Positions 12,311 through 24,051 are shown, counted from the first letter of the stretch. The stretch: 64,000 nucleotides of DNA from Utricularia gibba (GCA_002189035.1 NEEC01000002.1:1798001-1862000); one strand, 5' to 3'. Made by a program: numbers and translations. Notes: generated from the letters alone by a model not told the origin.

Positions 12311-13905
12311 ATGGAGGCCGGCTACAATCCCCGATCTGTTGAGGAAGTCTTCAAGGATTTTAAGGGTAGAAGAGCTGGCCTTATTAAGGCCCTTACTACA
12401 GGTTTTTTCTTTTTTATACATTCGGTTTATGGTTTTGATAACTTGCTCTCTTGTTTTGTTCATGGTTATGATGATTATTGGAGCTTTGGTTTTGCAGATG
12501 CCGAAGAGTTCTTCCGGCAGTGTGATCCAGGTTTGTTTTATCTTCTTTTTTTAATTAGAAGTTAGTGGAATTTGGTGATTACCTTTATCTTACTTAGGAA
12601 AGTTTTTAATTGGGTTTTTAATTAAGGTTTAAAGTGTTTTCCCCTGCTTGTTAGTGATTCAATTGGTTTCAAACCGGTAAGTTTGAAGCGAGCGGCTGAA
12701 TATGGAACCCTTTGTTTAGCCAGATTTGGGAATAACTGTGAAGCACTTTGGGTTTATGGTTTTCATGGGTAAAAGATGTGAGCCTTATTCTGTTGTATGT
12801 TTGTGCACGTTGTTTAACATTAGCGTGTAGGGAATGGATAATGACCTAGTTCTCTTTGTGCTGGATCATGTTTGAATTCCCGCAGCTATTTAGTCTTATT
12901 GCGATGGTTATTTTGCTATTTTATCTGTGGAGACTACTGGTATCCATTAAGTTTTCTGTCTTTTAGATTTATTTCACAGATAGACAGGTCTGAAGGTTAT
13001 TAATATTTCATTATGATTGAAGCCAAAGAGCATCCGTATTTCCTGGCTCTTTTGTGGCCTCCCGTAGGTCGGCTAGTAGACTACGAAATTTTTCTTCTTG
13101 TGGCTGCAGAGAAGGAGAATTTGTGCTTGTATGGTTTCCCAAGTGAGCAGTGGGAGGTGAATTTGCCTGCAGAAGAAGTACCACCCGAGCTTCCAGAGCC
13201 AGCTCTGGGCATCAACTTTGCTAGAGATGGAATGGAGGAGAAGGACTGGCTCTCTCTAGTTGCTGTGCACAGTGATGCCTGGCTGGTTGCTGTCGCCTTT
13301 TATTTTGGTGCTAGATTTGGGTTTCAGAAAGCTGACAGGTAGTGCATGCAATGCTGTTTTATCATGCTTCAAAGTGATTCCGACTCTCACATTTTGATCC
13401 GATAGTCCCAAATATGTGCATCTAATGCCCATTGTGGATGTCCAGGAAACGTCTTTTCAACATGATAAACGAGCTACCCACCATCTTTGAAGTAGTTACA
13501 GGCGCTGCCAAGAAACAGCACAAGGAGAAATCTTCTTCAGTCTCAAATCATATTCATAGCAGCAGCAAGTCACAGCAGGCCAACTCCAAATCTGTAAGTT
13601 CCCTTCCCCCCAACCAGCTCTCCTCTTTTTTAACCAACTTGATACATTGTGGGTTACACAAGCAGGGTAGTAAACCCATAAAGAGACAGTCTGATGAAGA
13701 GGAGGAGGAGGAGGACGAAGAGGAGCATGGAGAAGCAGTATGCGGTGCCTGTGGAGATAACAATGGAACAGATGAATTCTGGATATGCTGTGACATATGC
13801 GAGACTTGGTTTCACGGTAAGTGTGTGAAGATAACTCCGGCTAGAGCTGAGCATATCAAGCAATACAAGTGCCCTTCCTGCACCAACAAGCGACCCCGAC
13901 CCTGA
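12311..13905 (+). CDS. AL: Alfin-like PHD-finger protein
   Basis: Five exons: 12311-12401, 12498-12530, 13110-13338, 13446-13593 and 13666-13905, totalling 741 bases (246 residues). The N-terminal Alfin domain is complete ([60 protein letters not shown]). A Ser/Gln-rich linker and an acidic run of Glu/Asp follow. The C-terminal PHD finger has the Cys4-His-Cys3 pattern ([28 protein letters not shown]). Alfin-like proteins read H3K4me2/3 through this finger and act as nuclear chromatin or transcription regulators. Length matches the family. The protein ends in the basic NKRPRP tail. Intron 2 is the longest at about 580 bases. Confidence 0.95.
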
Positions 13906-14438
13906 GCCCCATCTTCCAACGTAACGCAGTTCAATATCATCACCCCGCTAATGCTCGGTTATCAAAATTGTTACTGTTCCTAGTTTCCCCCTGTTTCAAG
14001 TACTGTGTATCTGTTTAGCATGATAACCATCTTTGCAAGTCCTTGCATGCACTAAGATCTTGTTTTATTTGGTAGTGTATTTTAATTTACTCCGTATTAA
14101 ATGTGATTGAGATTATTGGATTTGAAGAAGTATAAATATATTTTGTAGTATTTTTCACTTATTTTATAATATTAGTAAACGATGATTATAATAGATAATC
14201 AACATGGGAGATCCAAACGCACCAGTCGGGTAGCTATTGTACGGCATTTCTACCTTTTCTTTGTACCTTTTTCCTTTTCTTTCAAAATTCAAATTTCAAA
14301 CGTTCCTCCTCACTCACATTGAACACACGGCCTTCCTTCTGCTATCGACTTGGCTTTGAATCTTTGCGGTTCTTCTATTTTTATCTGGTTTGGGCAGCCG
14401 AAGCTCTCTCGTTGCAACAAGGGGAGCGTTGCTTCGTC
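13906..14438. other. 3' UTR of Alfin-like gene and promoter/5' UTR of IQD gene
   Basis: This is AT-rich with no coding signal. The T/C-rich stretch at 14250-14330 probably belongs to the IQD promoter or 5' UTR. An in-frame ATG at 14319 would extend the IQD protein, but the family start (MGxxGKW) is at 14439. Confidence 0.45.
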
Positions 14439-15916
14439 ATGGGTGTTCCTGGGAAGTGGGTTCGTTCCTTCGTTGCTTTCAGAAAGCCTTCTCAAACTGT
14501 ACGTCGCATCATCCCCTGAAACACTCACTTCTTCCTTGGTCCTTATGTTTTCTGGGTTTTCTTTTCAGGAAAAAGGGGGTGACAACAAGCTGAGGAAGTG
14601 GATACTATGGAGGAGCTCTTCCGGCGGGATGGTCAGAGAATTGGAAGTATCTCCCCCGGTTGCTGACCGCGAAATGGCCGCCGCCATGGCCGCTTTGGCC
14701 AAAGCTTCGCCGAAAGATTTCATGGCCGTCAGGCGTGAGTGGGCAGCTGTTAGGATTCAAACAGTGTTTCGCTCTTTTCTGGTAATCAATCAATCTTTCA
14801 CCAAAATTCATCTTGGTTTTCAAAAAATGCTTTCTTGATGAGGTTTGGTTGTTTCTCTCTTCTTCTTTTTCCTGAAGGCGAAGCGCGCCTTGAGAGCCTT
14901 GAAGGCGTTGGTGAGACTCCAAGCCATAGTTCGTGGGCGACTTGTAAGAAAACAGGTTGCAGTTACCTTGAGATGTATGCAGGCGATGGTTCGGGTTCAA
15001 GAACGAGTAAGAGCTAAAGCTCAGTGCACTGAATTGTCTTTCGGACACCATCATGGGCTCCTCGATTCTGTAAAAATGGCCGCCGTCGCCTCTGAGGTTT
15101 GATCAGATGATATGAGATGCCTTTTTGTCTTAAGTTATCTACTTCTTCACAGCAGTGTTGTAATAACAGGGGCATGGAGGGTGGTGTGATAGCCCAGGAA
15201 CAGTCGAACAACTCAAATCTAAGCTTGAATTGAAGCACCAGGGAGCCATCAAAAGGGAAAGGGCAACCATTTACGCTCTTTCTAAGCAGCAGGTGATGGA
15301 TGAATAAATAGAACACTTCTTTGTCTTAATAAGGTGCTGATCGTTGTCAGATTCAGGCGAAAACTCCCAAATCATCATCTTGTTGCAAAATGGCAACTCC
15401 ATCCAATTCGGACAGCGGCTCAGGACTTGAATGGCTGGAGCGATGGGTGGCAGTGAAGCCATGCCAGTCGTCCAGGATGATGGAAGAAACTGAACATGGT
15501 AACTCAGACTGTATCTCTGGTGGATCATATTCCATCACATCGGATCAAGATTCCTTTCGAACCAGAAGAAGAACCCCCTGAGTTACCAGATGCAGAGATC
15601 TTCCTCTGAACCGTCCCACGAATCTCCCTCTTCATCAACCGCCACTTCAGAGTCACCAGGTTTCAGTGACAACAAGCCCAGCTACATGAGTATGACCAGC
15701 TCAATGAAGGCCAAGCAGAATGCTGTGGCCTCTTCACAGCATTCAATCCGAAGGCATTCTGTGGAGGAGTTGCCATATCGTCACAACCCAAGTCCTCTGT
15801 CCAAGGGAAACAGCCGGATGAGTGCTGATGTAGATTTGTACACGCACCATTCCACCAGGGATGTCATCAACAGCAGCAACAAAAGCAAAGCATTGAAGAA
15901 GAGAGCAGATCATTAA
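14439..15916 (+). CDS. IQD: IQ67-domain calmodulin-binding protein, frame broken near the C-terminus
   Basis: Five exons: 14439-14498, 14569-14781, 14878-15096, 15170-15292 and 15351-15916. The start [16 protein letters not shown] is the family N-terminus. The IQ67 region follows ([53 protein letters not shown]), with the signature phase-0 intron after FRSFL. Exon 4 encodes [17 protein letters not shown] and GAIKRERA, typical of the IQD7/IQD8 group; exon 5 has [16 protein letters not shown] proteins bind calmodulin at microtubules, plasma membrane or nucleus. As written, the frame stops at 15579-15581 (RRRTP then stop). The conserved continuation ([16 protein letters not shown]) resumes in the next frame to 15916; one missing C in the run at 15574-15578 explains both. 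The full product would be 393 residues. Confidence 0.88.
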
Positions 15917-16574
15917 CCACAGTGGGAAATTTGTCATTATGCTGCTGTCCTGTGCTTTGAATCCAATTCAACTGCTTGTTGTTGAAATATTTATATATGT
16001 ATTTTTTGTTTTATTGAATTGAGTTTATTAATAATTCAAAATATAAAAACTTTTTAAGATTTGGAGCTTTTTCTGGGAGACTAATGGCTTTTGGTCCAGT
16101 TCTAATCTGTCCAAATGGAAGGCGAAGTTCTCTTACAGAAACAGCCACCAGCACAAGGTGTTAAAAGACAGGGGAAGCAGAGGGCACGGACTCGTTGTCC
16201 GAAGGGAGACAAAACATATGACAGCCGATGCAAATGGAAGAAGATGATGAGAGAGCGTGTTTGAGGATGCAATCTTCTGAGATTTAGTGGTGACCCGCTT
16301 TATTCGCTGATTTGCTCGTCTTCTTTGCGCTCCCACCACCTGTACGGCTCACTCCCTACATTCTTTCCTCCACCCAACATGGTGTCTCTCTCTCTGGTTC
16401 TCTGTCTTGTTTTGGTTATATCAAATCGAATCAAATCCAATCCAATCCAATCTCATGCGTATGTTTCTTGCTCACTCACTCTGATTCTGGGGATTGAGAC
16501 GGGTCTTCGTCCTGATGCCTTCTTTCTGTGCCATTTTTTTTATCATTGCGTTGATGAGTCTCCTTGAAAAGAAA
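15917..16574. other. 3' UTR of IQD gene and 5' region of the EEC gene
   Basis: An AT-rich 3' flank lies at 15940-16070. A C/T-rich segment at 16300-16420 follows, then a small AATCC-type repeat and the EEC start. Open frames at 16325-16567 are low-complexity and unconvincing. An upstream ATG at 16494 is in frame with EEC but adds a hydrophobic leader foreign to the family, so I start at 16575. Confidence 0.45.
16422..16451 (+). repeat. Short pentanucleotide repeat, (CAAAT/CCAAT)n
   Basis: Six five-base units alternate among caaat, cgaat and ccaat, directly upstream of the EEC coding start. It is a microsatellite in a 5' region; the last three units are perfect CCAAT. Confidence 0.75.
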
Positions 16575-18247
16575 ATGGAGTCAGAAGGACATGAGACAGA
16601 TGATCATCCTTCTTTGGGTCTGTCTCGCCGTCCCATTCCTAGGCTGCAACTGCAATTCACTGCAGATGAACAGCATTACGCCTCATCACCCGCTCCACTT
16701 CTTTCCCACCACGACAATCATATTAGAACTGTGGAGGGGTCATCATCGTCCACTCGGAGCTACACTGTTTTAAACTCTGTCAGCTTTCTATTATTTGGGG
16801 AGTTCTGGTTTTGTGTGTATTATGTTGGCTTCCAGCTTACCAGTCTCTGATTTTTGAGTTTCAGGGTTGTAATCAGTATGACGGAGGGCTTGCTTCTGTT
16901 GCTGCTACTGCAGGCTCAGTCTCCACAGCACAGCTTCCCAAGGAGACTTATTGGAAAGACGTTTCATTTCACTCTGTAGGGAACAAAAGAAAAATTACTG
17001 TAGATGGGAAACGCCAACACCCACCATTCTCCTCCCTACAGCTTGGAGATAAAGCTTTCAGTTTGTGCTCCAAGGACACTGCATTCTTCTCTAAAGGGAA
17101 ACACATTGACAAAGATGATGCGTCACCAAGATGTGTGAAACCAACACATGATGATGTCATAAAAGCCATAGGAAAGAAGCTTTTTTGGAAAGCAAGAAAC
17201 ACAATCATTCAGTGAGTACTCTGGCTCCTGAAAGCAAGCAAAAAACTTCAGTTTCGTCCATTATTTCTTCATGGTAACAACTGACTTCAGTAACTGACAT
17301 GTGCTTGTCTATTATCAGCCAGCAGCGAGTGTTTTCCTTTCAGGTGTTCGAGTTACATCGCCTGATAAAGGTACTTGTTCATTGTGAATGATTCATTTCT
17401 CACTCAGCTTTATAGTTGTCATAGCATCTTGTGTTGCTGCATTCAGGTGCAGAAGCACATCCTAAAACGACCCAAACCTTCGTGTAAAAGCAGCATCTTC
17501 CACGATCTGAATCCTTCTACTAGATTCCCAGCAAGGAACATGCTGCTCCTTCCAAATGCATTGGACTCAGATTCTAAACCAGTGGATTCTAGAGTTAATT
17601 CATTCAGTGCATTCTCTAGTGACACCAGACCACAACCTTGGTATCTCCATTCACCGTACGAAGGTCCGTGGCTAGCTCCGGTGAGATCTCCATCGGAGGG
17701 ACAAGTCTACAGGCCTTACAATGGACCAGTTTTTCCAGCCCTCAGATTCATGAACACCGCCCCATACGGAAGTCATGATCATCTGAGTAATGGCGCCCCT
17801 GCTTCGACTAGCAACGATGCCGGACCATATCACAGCAGCTCCGTTAGCCATTGTTATCTCCAAGGTTACTCGATGCCACTGTTTGGTACAAATGAAACCA
17901 GACTGGAACCTAAGAAGACTTCATGTGTACTTGAGATATCATCAGGCAAAACTACGAGTCAAGAGAGTGCTCCTGTTTCTGATTACCAAGAAGATTCATG
18001 TCGACCAGCCGGGGAAAACGAAAGTACAGGCAATCCAATGGATCCCCTTCAAGGAGGCGCCACGGCTGCACTTTCTCTTTTTCCGACTATTCCATCAGCT
18101 GGGGGCTTAAAGAACAGTACCAGCAAGCCTGATGCACAGGTAGTGAGGGTTGTTCCTCATAACCGGAACTTGGCACTGGAATCAGCTAAGCGAATACTCG
18201 AGTCCATACAAGAAGAAAGGAGCAGCAAACCCCATCAGCTTCGGTGA
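16575..18247 (+). CDS. EEC: ELF3-like nuclear protein (EEC / EARLY FLOWERING 3 family)
   Basis: Four exons: 16575-16766, 16865-17211, 17319-17370 and 17447-18247, totalling 1392 bases (463 residues). The diagnostic block crosses exons 2-4: DDVIKAIGKKLFWKARNTII, HQQRVFSFQVFELHRLIKVQ. It corresponds to the conserved FWRAR...QQRVFAVQLFELHRLIKVQ region of ELF3. The rest is Ser/Pro/His-rich and low-complexity. ELF3 is a scaffold of the evening complex that gates light input to the circadian clock. The shorter ELF3-like paralogue (EEC, 'essence of ELF3 consensus') has a poorly defined role. At 463 residues this fits EEC better than ELF3 (about 700). The N-terminus has PSLGLSRRPIPRLQLQF, similar to the PRLHV motif near the ELF3 start. 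The splice layout around the conserved block, with a 52-base exon, supports the model. Confidence 0.85.
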
Positions 18248-18982
18248 TATGTGTTACAGCCTTACAGGTATAAAGGAAACTCATTATCTGATGATGGTTT
18301 CACTCAAGTGGTCTGTTTAGTGTAAATAGATACACAAGGAAATGGTTAGAAAACACACAAGAGTCAGCTATACTCGTGTATCTGTTCACACTACCTGTAC
18401 TGTATGTAAACGATTAATCCATGATTTTTCTCCTTTTCTGTTGATGTGTGCTGAGTTCTGAGAATGTGAAATTTTACTCTTAGTTTCCATCATACCCGAG
18501 TAGTTGAAAGCATGAGATTTTGAGGGTGCCATCATACGTATTGGTGAGGTTCCATTGGCCAGTTCTCTCCACAGTGGACACAATAAAGTAATTTTCTCAA
18601 AAAATAATTTTCAAAAATTGTATTTATTTGAGTTTTTATATTTTATTAAAAATAAAAATTATGTTTGATTATAAAACCTTTTTGTGTTTTATTTGCTATT
18701 CACAAAAATCAAATAAGGATTTGAGATCAAATTAATAATAAAAAGGTTGAGATTAATGGGCTTTACAGGCCCGAGCTATTAGGGCCCAATAAATGAAAAA
18801 GCCTATTAATAAATGAGTTGTGTTGGTGCTCCTTTACTTTTACGGAGGCCAGATTTTCTTTTAATTAAGGAAATCAAAATACAACGAACTCAAGTTGTTG
18901 GGCATTTTCCCTGGAATTCCCACTTAAATTGGACGGGTGGGAAGCACTCAAGGCCGGAGCTTTTTTGGGAGGCATTTCATCA
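18248..18982. other. 3' UTR of EEC gene and promoter of CAP1
   Basis: The 3' flank is at 18248-18590 and AT-rich spacer at 18595-18780. The segment near 18770-18830 (gggcccaataaatg) is followed by the CAP1 5' UTR. In-frame sequence upstream of 18983 has no family similarity, so the CAP1 start is placed at [10 protein letters not shown]. Confidence 0.45.
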
Positions 18983-21828
18983 ATGGATGAGAGCTTGATT
19001 AGGAGATTAGAAGCCGCGGTGGCGCGGCTGGAGGCGCTTTCCGCCGGTAGTGTTAGTCGAGAGCTAGATGCGGCGGATGCCAGCGAAGATACTGCATCGT
19101 CGGATCCTTCGATATTGGCGTACGAAGATCTCATCTCGGAGCGCGTCGGGAGAGTTTTGAGTGCTGGAGAGAAGATCGGAGGTCAGGTTTTGGATATCTC
19201 GAAAATTATTCAGGAAGCATTTAGCGCGCAGAAGGAGCTTCTTGTGAAAACCAAGCATACTCAGGTTATTTTTGTTATGATGTCTTTATTGGGTGTCGAC
19301 AGAGTTTTTTGGTGATCGTTCATTTCTCTGTGATCGCTTGGGTTTTGTATGCTTCTTAATTCTGATAGTATATGTTAGAAAGAATGAGATAGAGAAAGTG
19401 TAATGTGAGTGTCAGAGAAGAAGAGAAGACTTAAGTGGAGAGTGTCATCTGAATAATTCAAATCTCTCGAGTTATCAGGATAGAAGTCCCTTCTGTTGAT
19501 ACTATTAAATTGCAGCGGTCAATGGCTAGACCCCTTCTATTTATACTACCAAATTACAGCGGCCAACAGCTATACTACTTCTCGTGTACTGTGATTGAAT
19601 TCATTAAGCATCATCATGTTGAAATATCATGCAGTAAATATGTTTGGAAGGTGTGTTTTCATGAACATCGTTTTAGGAATTAAGTAAGAATCTGCTGAAG
19701 TTTTAGTATTCTGATGTACATATTGCTGTTATGTGATGCTATTTTGCTTCATTCCCGCTTTTCTTTTTCTTTGTTGAATTATGATATTATTTCTATCTTT
19801 CAGAAACCGGAAATGAATGCATTACTTGAAGTTCTTAAGCCCTTAAATGATGTGATCATGAAAGCATCAGCATTAACCGAGGGAAGGCGATCTCAGTTTT
19901 TTAACCACTTAAAAACTGGTGCTGATAGCCTTGCAGCTCTAGCATGGGTTGCTTATACCGGTAGAGACTGCGGTAAGAAGCACACATGGGTTCCTAGCAT
20001 TTTCAGTTGTTCATCACCAGAAGTTATGACCAAATTTTCCATGTGTCAGGTATGAGCATGCCTATCTCACATGTTGAAGATAGTTGGCAAGTGGCTGAAT
20101 TTTACTGTAACAAGGTTAGCTTTCTGATTTTTTCTGCAGCTTAGCTTCATCTACTCTTCAATGTGGATGAAATATTCTACATCTCTTTCCAACATGCTTT
20201 TTGGTATTGTGTAAGGTTTTTTAACAACAGTAAATATAATCTGATAACTTCTGCTCCGATAACATCATATTATTTGTTTACCAGATACTCATAGAGTACA
20301 GAAACAAAGATGAAAATCATGTCGAATGGGCAAAAGCTATGAAGGAGTTATATATTCCAGGCTTGCGAGATTATGTGAAGAGCCATTATCCTCTGGGTCC
20401 AGTATGGAGCACCAACGCAAAGAAAAGTGCACCTCTGCCTACAAAACCTCCTACTACCCGTGGCCCAGCTCCTCCTCCCCCTCCTCCTGCTTCACTTTTC
20501 ACCTCTGAAAAAGCGCAGGCCTCCTCACATCGCCCAAAAGAAGGAATGGCTGCTGTTTTCCATGAAATCAATTCTGGGCAGGGAGTTACCTCTGGTATTG
20601 TATTACTCTTACTAGTTTCGTTATGTTAACTGTTTCATCAATTCACGCTTTGGTTTCCTCGTCATCAAGGCCTGAGAAAAGTCACGGATGATATGAAAAC
20701 CAAGAACCGGTCAGAAAGGTGTAGTGTGGTTAGTGCTTCCGATAAAAAGGTCAATGCTTCTCCAACTTCTTTCTCCAAAGAAGGGCCTCCAAAACTAGAA
20801 CTTCAGATGGGTCGCAAGTCAGTGAAACTTAGTCTTGTAAACATGGTCCTCTTGATTCATTTGCTTTATGGCCCAAGCCTATGTAAGTTTCTAACTCGTA
20901 TTCAGATGGGTGGTGGAGAACCAAGTTGGACGCAATAATCTACTCATTGATGATTGTGATGCAAAGCAGTCAGTGTATGTATATGGGTGCAAAAATTCTG
21001 TTTTGCAGGTTCAAGGTAAACGTTCTTGGCCCTAACCACTTACCTTAAATTGTAAGATGCTTCCCTCACTAGCCAGTCTTCAACGATCTTGCCTGAATAT
21101 AACAACATGCAGGAAAAGTGAACAACATTACTATTGACAAGTGCTCGAAAATGGGTGTGGTATTCAAGGTAAGCAGTAATTCTCTTTGAGAGTCAACTAG
21201 TGATTATGAGTCACTAGATCCATCTCAAGTAAACTGGAACTCTCTTTTTTCTAATCTAGTCCTGTCTTTTTGCATCTAGGATGTTGTGGCAGCTTGTGAG
21301 ATAGTCAATTGCACCTCTGTGGAGGTTCAGTGTCAGGTAATGGATCCAATGCTTCACTATTCCCGAATATCTCTGATCCCGAAACCACGCAAATTACCAG
21401 AATGGAAAGGAGTTTTCAAAAACACATATTTTCCCCTTTTAGGGATCAGCTCCTACAATATCCATCGACAACACATCAGGTTGCCAGCTCTACTTAAGCA
21501 AAGATTCTCTTGAAGCTTCTTTAACTACTGCAAAGTCCAGTGAAGTCAATGTGCTGGTACCTGCGTCTGATTCAGAGAGTGATTTGGTATGTTTCATACA
21601 TTCCTCTTCTCTGCTTCACAAGTGCTTGCTTACTCATCTCTATGGATATAAATTGCCTTCCACCAAAGACTGTTTCTTTTTATCCGCTTACCAGCAGCAG
21701 GAGAATATATCTTACACCATTTCTCACAAACATCTCTGCAGGTGGAGCTTGCATTACCTCAGCAATATGTTCATGTATACAACGGCAGCACGTTTGTGAC
21801 AACCCCCGTCTCCCACTCCGGAGGCTAG
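18983..21828 (+). CDS. CAP1: Cyclase-associated protein (adenylyl cyclase-associated protein)
   Basis: Ten exons: 18983-19264, 19804-19972, 20050-20114, 20285-20594, 20670-20817, 20906-21015, 21113-21168, 21280-21336, 21443-21586 and 21742-21828. They total 1428 bases (475 residues), the normal plant size. The N-terminal helical-folded domain opens with [20 protein letters not shown] and runs through [20 protein letters not shown] and GPVWSTN. A proline run ([10 protein letters not shown]) follows as the profilin-binding segment. The C-terminal beta-helix CARP domain covers [20 protein letters not shown] to [23 protein letters not shown] proteins recycle cofilin-bound ADP-actin and drive nucleotide exchange on actin monomers; loss in plants disturbs cell expansion and pollen tube growth. 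Intron 1 is the longest at 539 bases and carries a small tandem repeat. No frame break was seen. Confidence 0.96.
19488..19575 (+). repeat. Imperfect 44-bp tandem duplication in CAP1 intron 1
   Basis: Two head-to-tail copies, 19488-19531 and 19532-19575, both begin cccttct and contain aaattrcagcggycaa followed by a gct-a-tac/gac end. They differ at roughly a quarter of positions. The unit has no coding potential. Confidence 0.7.
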
Positions 21829-22466
21829 GCCAGCAACTCAACTCCACAATACTTTCACAGATTGAGGTTCTTGGTATTCATTTTGATGGAAGATGCATGA
21901 GATTTATTTGTCATCTTTGAGTTCTTTTGGTTTCTTGTTAGGTGTTTCCTAGACCAAATGTGTAATGGCAGCTTGCCTTAACGTGTGTTTGGGACAATTC
22001 TGTTGGAACGCATACACACTTGTGCTTGAGCATTGACTGTATTATCGCTGTTGTGCTTGCTTTTTAATCACGTAGAATTCGGCTCAGATTATTTTTATTT
22101 TTATTTTATATTAGATTAATAGGTATATAATTATTAATAATTAGTTATTAAGATACAAAAAATGTATTTTATTGATGCTACATATTTCAAACACTGTAGA
22201 AGAATATAGGATAGAATGCGATTTTAAATTTAAATAATTTTTTTCAGTTTAGGTCGATTTTAAATATAATTTGTTTTTGAGTTAATTTTGAATTTTAATT
22301 CATCCCCATGTTTTCCTATCTGTGCCGACTATGCGGTCCGCCACTTGAAAGAAAATAAGAGAATCCAGAATCACTTTTTCTAGAAGAGTGGGCAGTGGAA
22401 GAAATGTTTTGATCGGGAAGCGCATGTACATGTATGTACTTTGTGTTCGTTGATTAATCGGGAAGT
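21829..22466. other. 3' UTR of CAP1 and promoter of RABG3
   Basis: The 3' UTR-like sequence runs to about 22090 and very AT-rich spacer covers 22090-22320. The RABG3 5' region ends with ggaagtATGccg at 22467. No extra gene is seen. Confidence 0.45.
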
Positions 22467-23783
22467 ATGCCGTCGCGACGAAGAGCTATCCTCAAGGTTA
22501 TCATACTCGGCAACAGCGCGTAAGACGGGATTTTCGTCCTTCTTGGATTTCAAGACTCGACTTTTTTCTTGTCGGGTCGATGAATTCAGCTATTGCACTC
22601 GGTTTGGAGGTTAATCATTGATGTTATGCCATTGCAGTGTGGGCAAGACTTCGTTGATGAATCAGTATCCTTTTAGCTTTCTTTCGAATTGCGTGCTGGG
22701 AGTTGTGCTATTTTGTGGTTTTCAGTGGTTTGAGGGAGTTTCCTTGACATCTTGAGTAAAGGTATGTAAATAAGAGGTTCAGCAATCAGTACAAAGCCAC
22801 AATTGGTGCCGATTTTTTAACCAAGGAAGTGCAACTTGATGATCGGCTCTTCACTTTACAGGTTCGGTTTCTTCTTTAGGTCATCAATTCCAAATTGTTA
22901 TTTTATACAAAGTGTGTCTTTCTTTCATCATGTTTCCATTTGTTTAGATCTGGGACACTGCTGGCCAAGAAAGATTTCATAGCCTTGGGGTTGCTTTCTA
23001 CCGTGGGGCTGATTGTTGTGTGCTTGTCTACGACGTCAATGTGATGAAGTCATTTGAAAATCTTAACCACTGGAGAGAAGAATTCTTGGTCCAGGTATCA
23101 TATTATGGTTTACCCTTCTTTATTTCACCATTCTGCCTGCTTCATATTACATACTCTGCCCGTTGTTAAGATTCATTTGCACTTTAGCAACCAGAGAACG
23201 AAGTATTAGGAACATGTTTAGGTGGCTCCTTATAATACTTGAGTACTCATGCAGCAGAAACCCCGCTGCAGGCTGCACCATCGGATCCGGAAAATTTCCC
23301 CTTTATTGTGATTGGAAACAAGATTGATATCGATGGTGGAAGCACCCGAGTGGTAAAATTTTCTAGTTTCATCACCTCTCTCTATCTACTGCCTTTCTTT
23401 TACACATGCATCTGATCGCTTTTCGTTTCAGGTATCTGAGAAAAAGGCTCGGGCTTGGTGTGCCTTGAAAGGAAATATTCCCTATTTAGAGACGTCTGCC
23501 AAGGAAGGAACCAACGTGGAAGAAGCTTTCAAGGCCATCGCTGCGAATGCCCTCAAGACAGAACAAGAAGAAGAAGAAGTGTAAGTGGAAAGGCAATAAC
23601 CATATGTTATTTTTCTGTCATACAACCTACTTTTCCCTCACGATTTGATCATAGTGTGCTCATATGCATTCACTTGATTGCAAATCATACTAACCAGTTT
23701 CCCATACTGTTGAAAGCTACCTGCCCGAAACGATCGATGTTGCAAGAAGCAGCCATCAACAGTCCACCGGGTGTGAATGTTGA
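22467..23783 (+). CDS. RABG3: Rab7-type small GTPase, RABG3 subclass
   Basis: Seven exons: 22467-22519, 22638-22664, 22762-22861, 22948-23094, 23272-23352, 23432-23580 and 23717-23783, totalling 624 bases (207 residues). G boxes: P-loop GNSAVGKT (15-22), DTAGQ (63-67), NKID (125-128), ETSAK (156-160). The effector and switch region [14 protein letters not shown] and [20 protein letters not shown] are Rab7-like. The C-terminus ends CEC, the Rab7-style double geranylgeranylation motif. The role is late endosome/vacuole traffic and tonoplast fusion through HOPS. The P-loop differs from the usual GDSGVGKT at two positions (Asp to Asn, Gly to Ala), and the Ala codon is split by intron 1. Intron 2 has U12-type signals. 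It converges on the organ-specific protein gene 268 bases downstream. Confidence 0.95.
22665..22761 (+). other. Probable U12-type (minor spliceosome) GT-AG intron in RABG3
   Basis: The donor reads GTATCCTTTT at 22665, matching the U12 donor core (R)TATCCTTT. A branch site TTCCTTGAC at 22740-22748 sits about 14 bases before the only acceptor that keeps the Rab frame (AG at 22760-22761). Joining ...AATCA to GTATGTAAAT gives Gln-Tyr-Val-Asn, the conserved Rab7 order. Confidence 0.85.
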
Positions 23784-24051
23784 CACAGTGACAGCATATG
23801 GATCGGTGATTCTTTCGTTCTGATTGTAGAACGAAGGTAAACGAAGTGTGTCGCCCCTGTACCATGGAGCAAGTCTCTCATATTGCGTGCATACTCTGTT
23901 TTGAGATTTGTGAGATTGTTGTTAAAAAGCCATATATATATTTCTTGTTTAAACTGCAGAAGTACAGTCTTTCATTCTATAGTTCTCCAGCAGTCAAGAA
24001 CCTTCATGCCCCATACAACCAGATCTATGAAGCAGCCCACTGGATCTCCCA

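Noticed and set aside
14319-14438. Upstream in-frame extension of the IQD protein
   Set aside because: The family starts with MGxxGKW at 14439; the extension is aromatic and unlike any IQD N-terminus.
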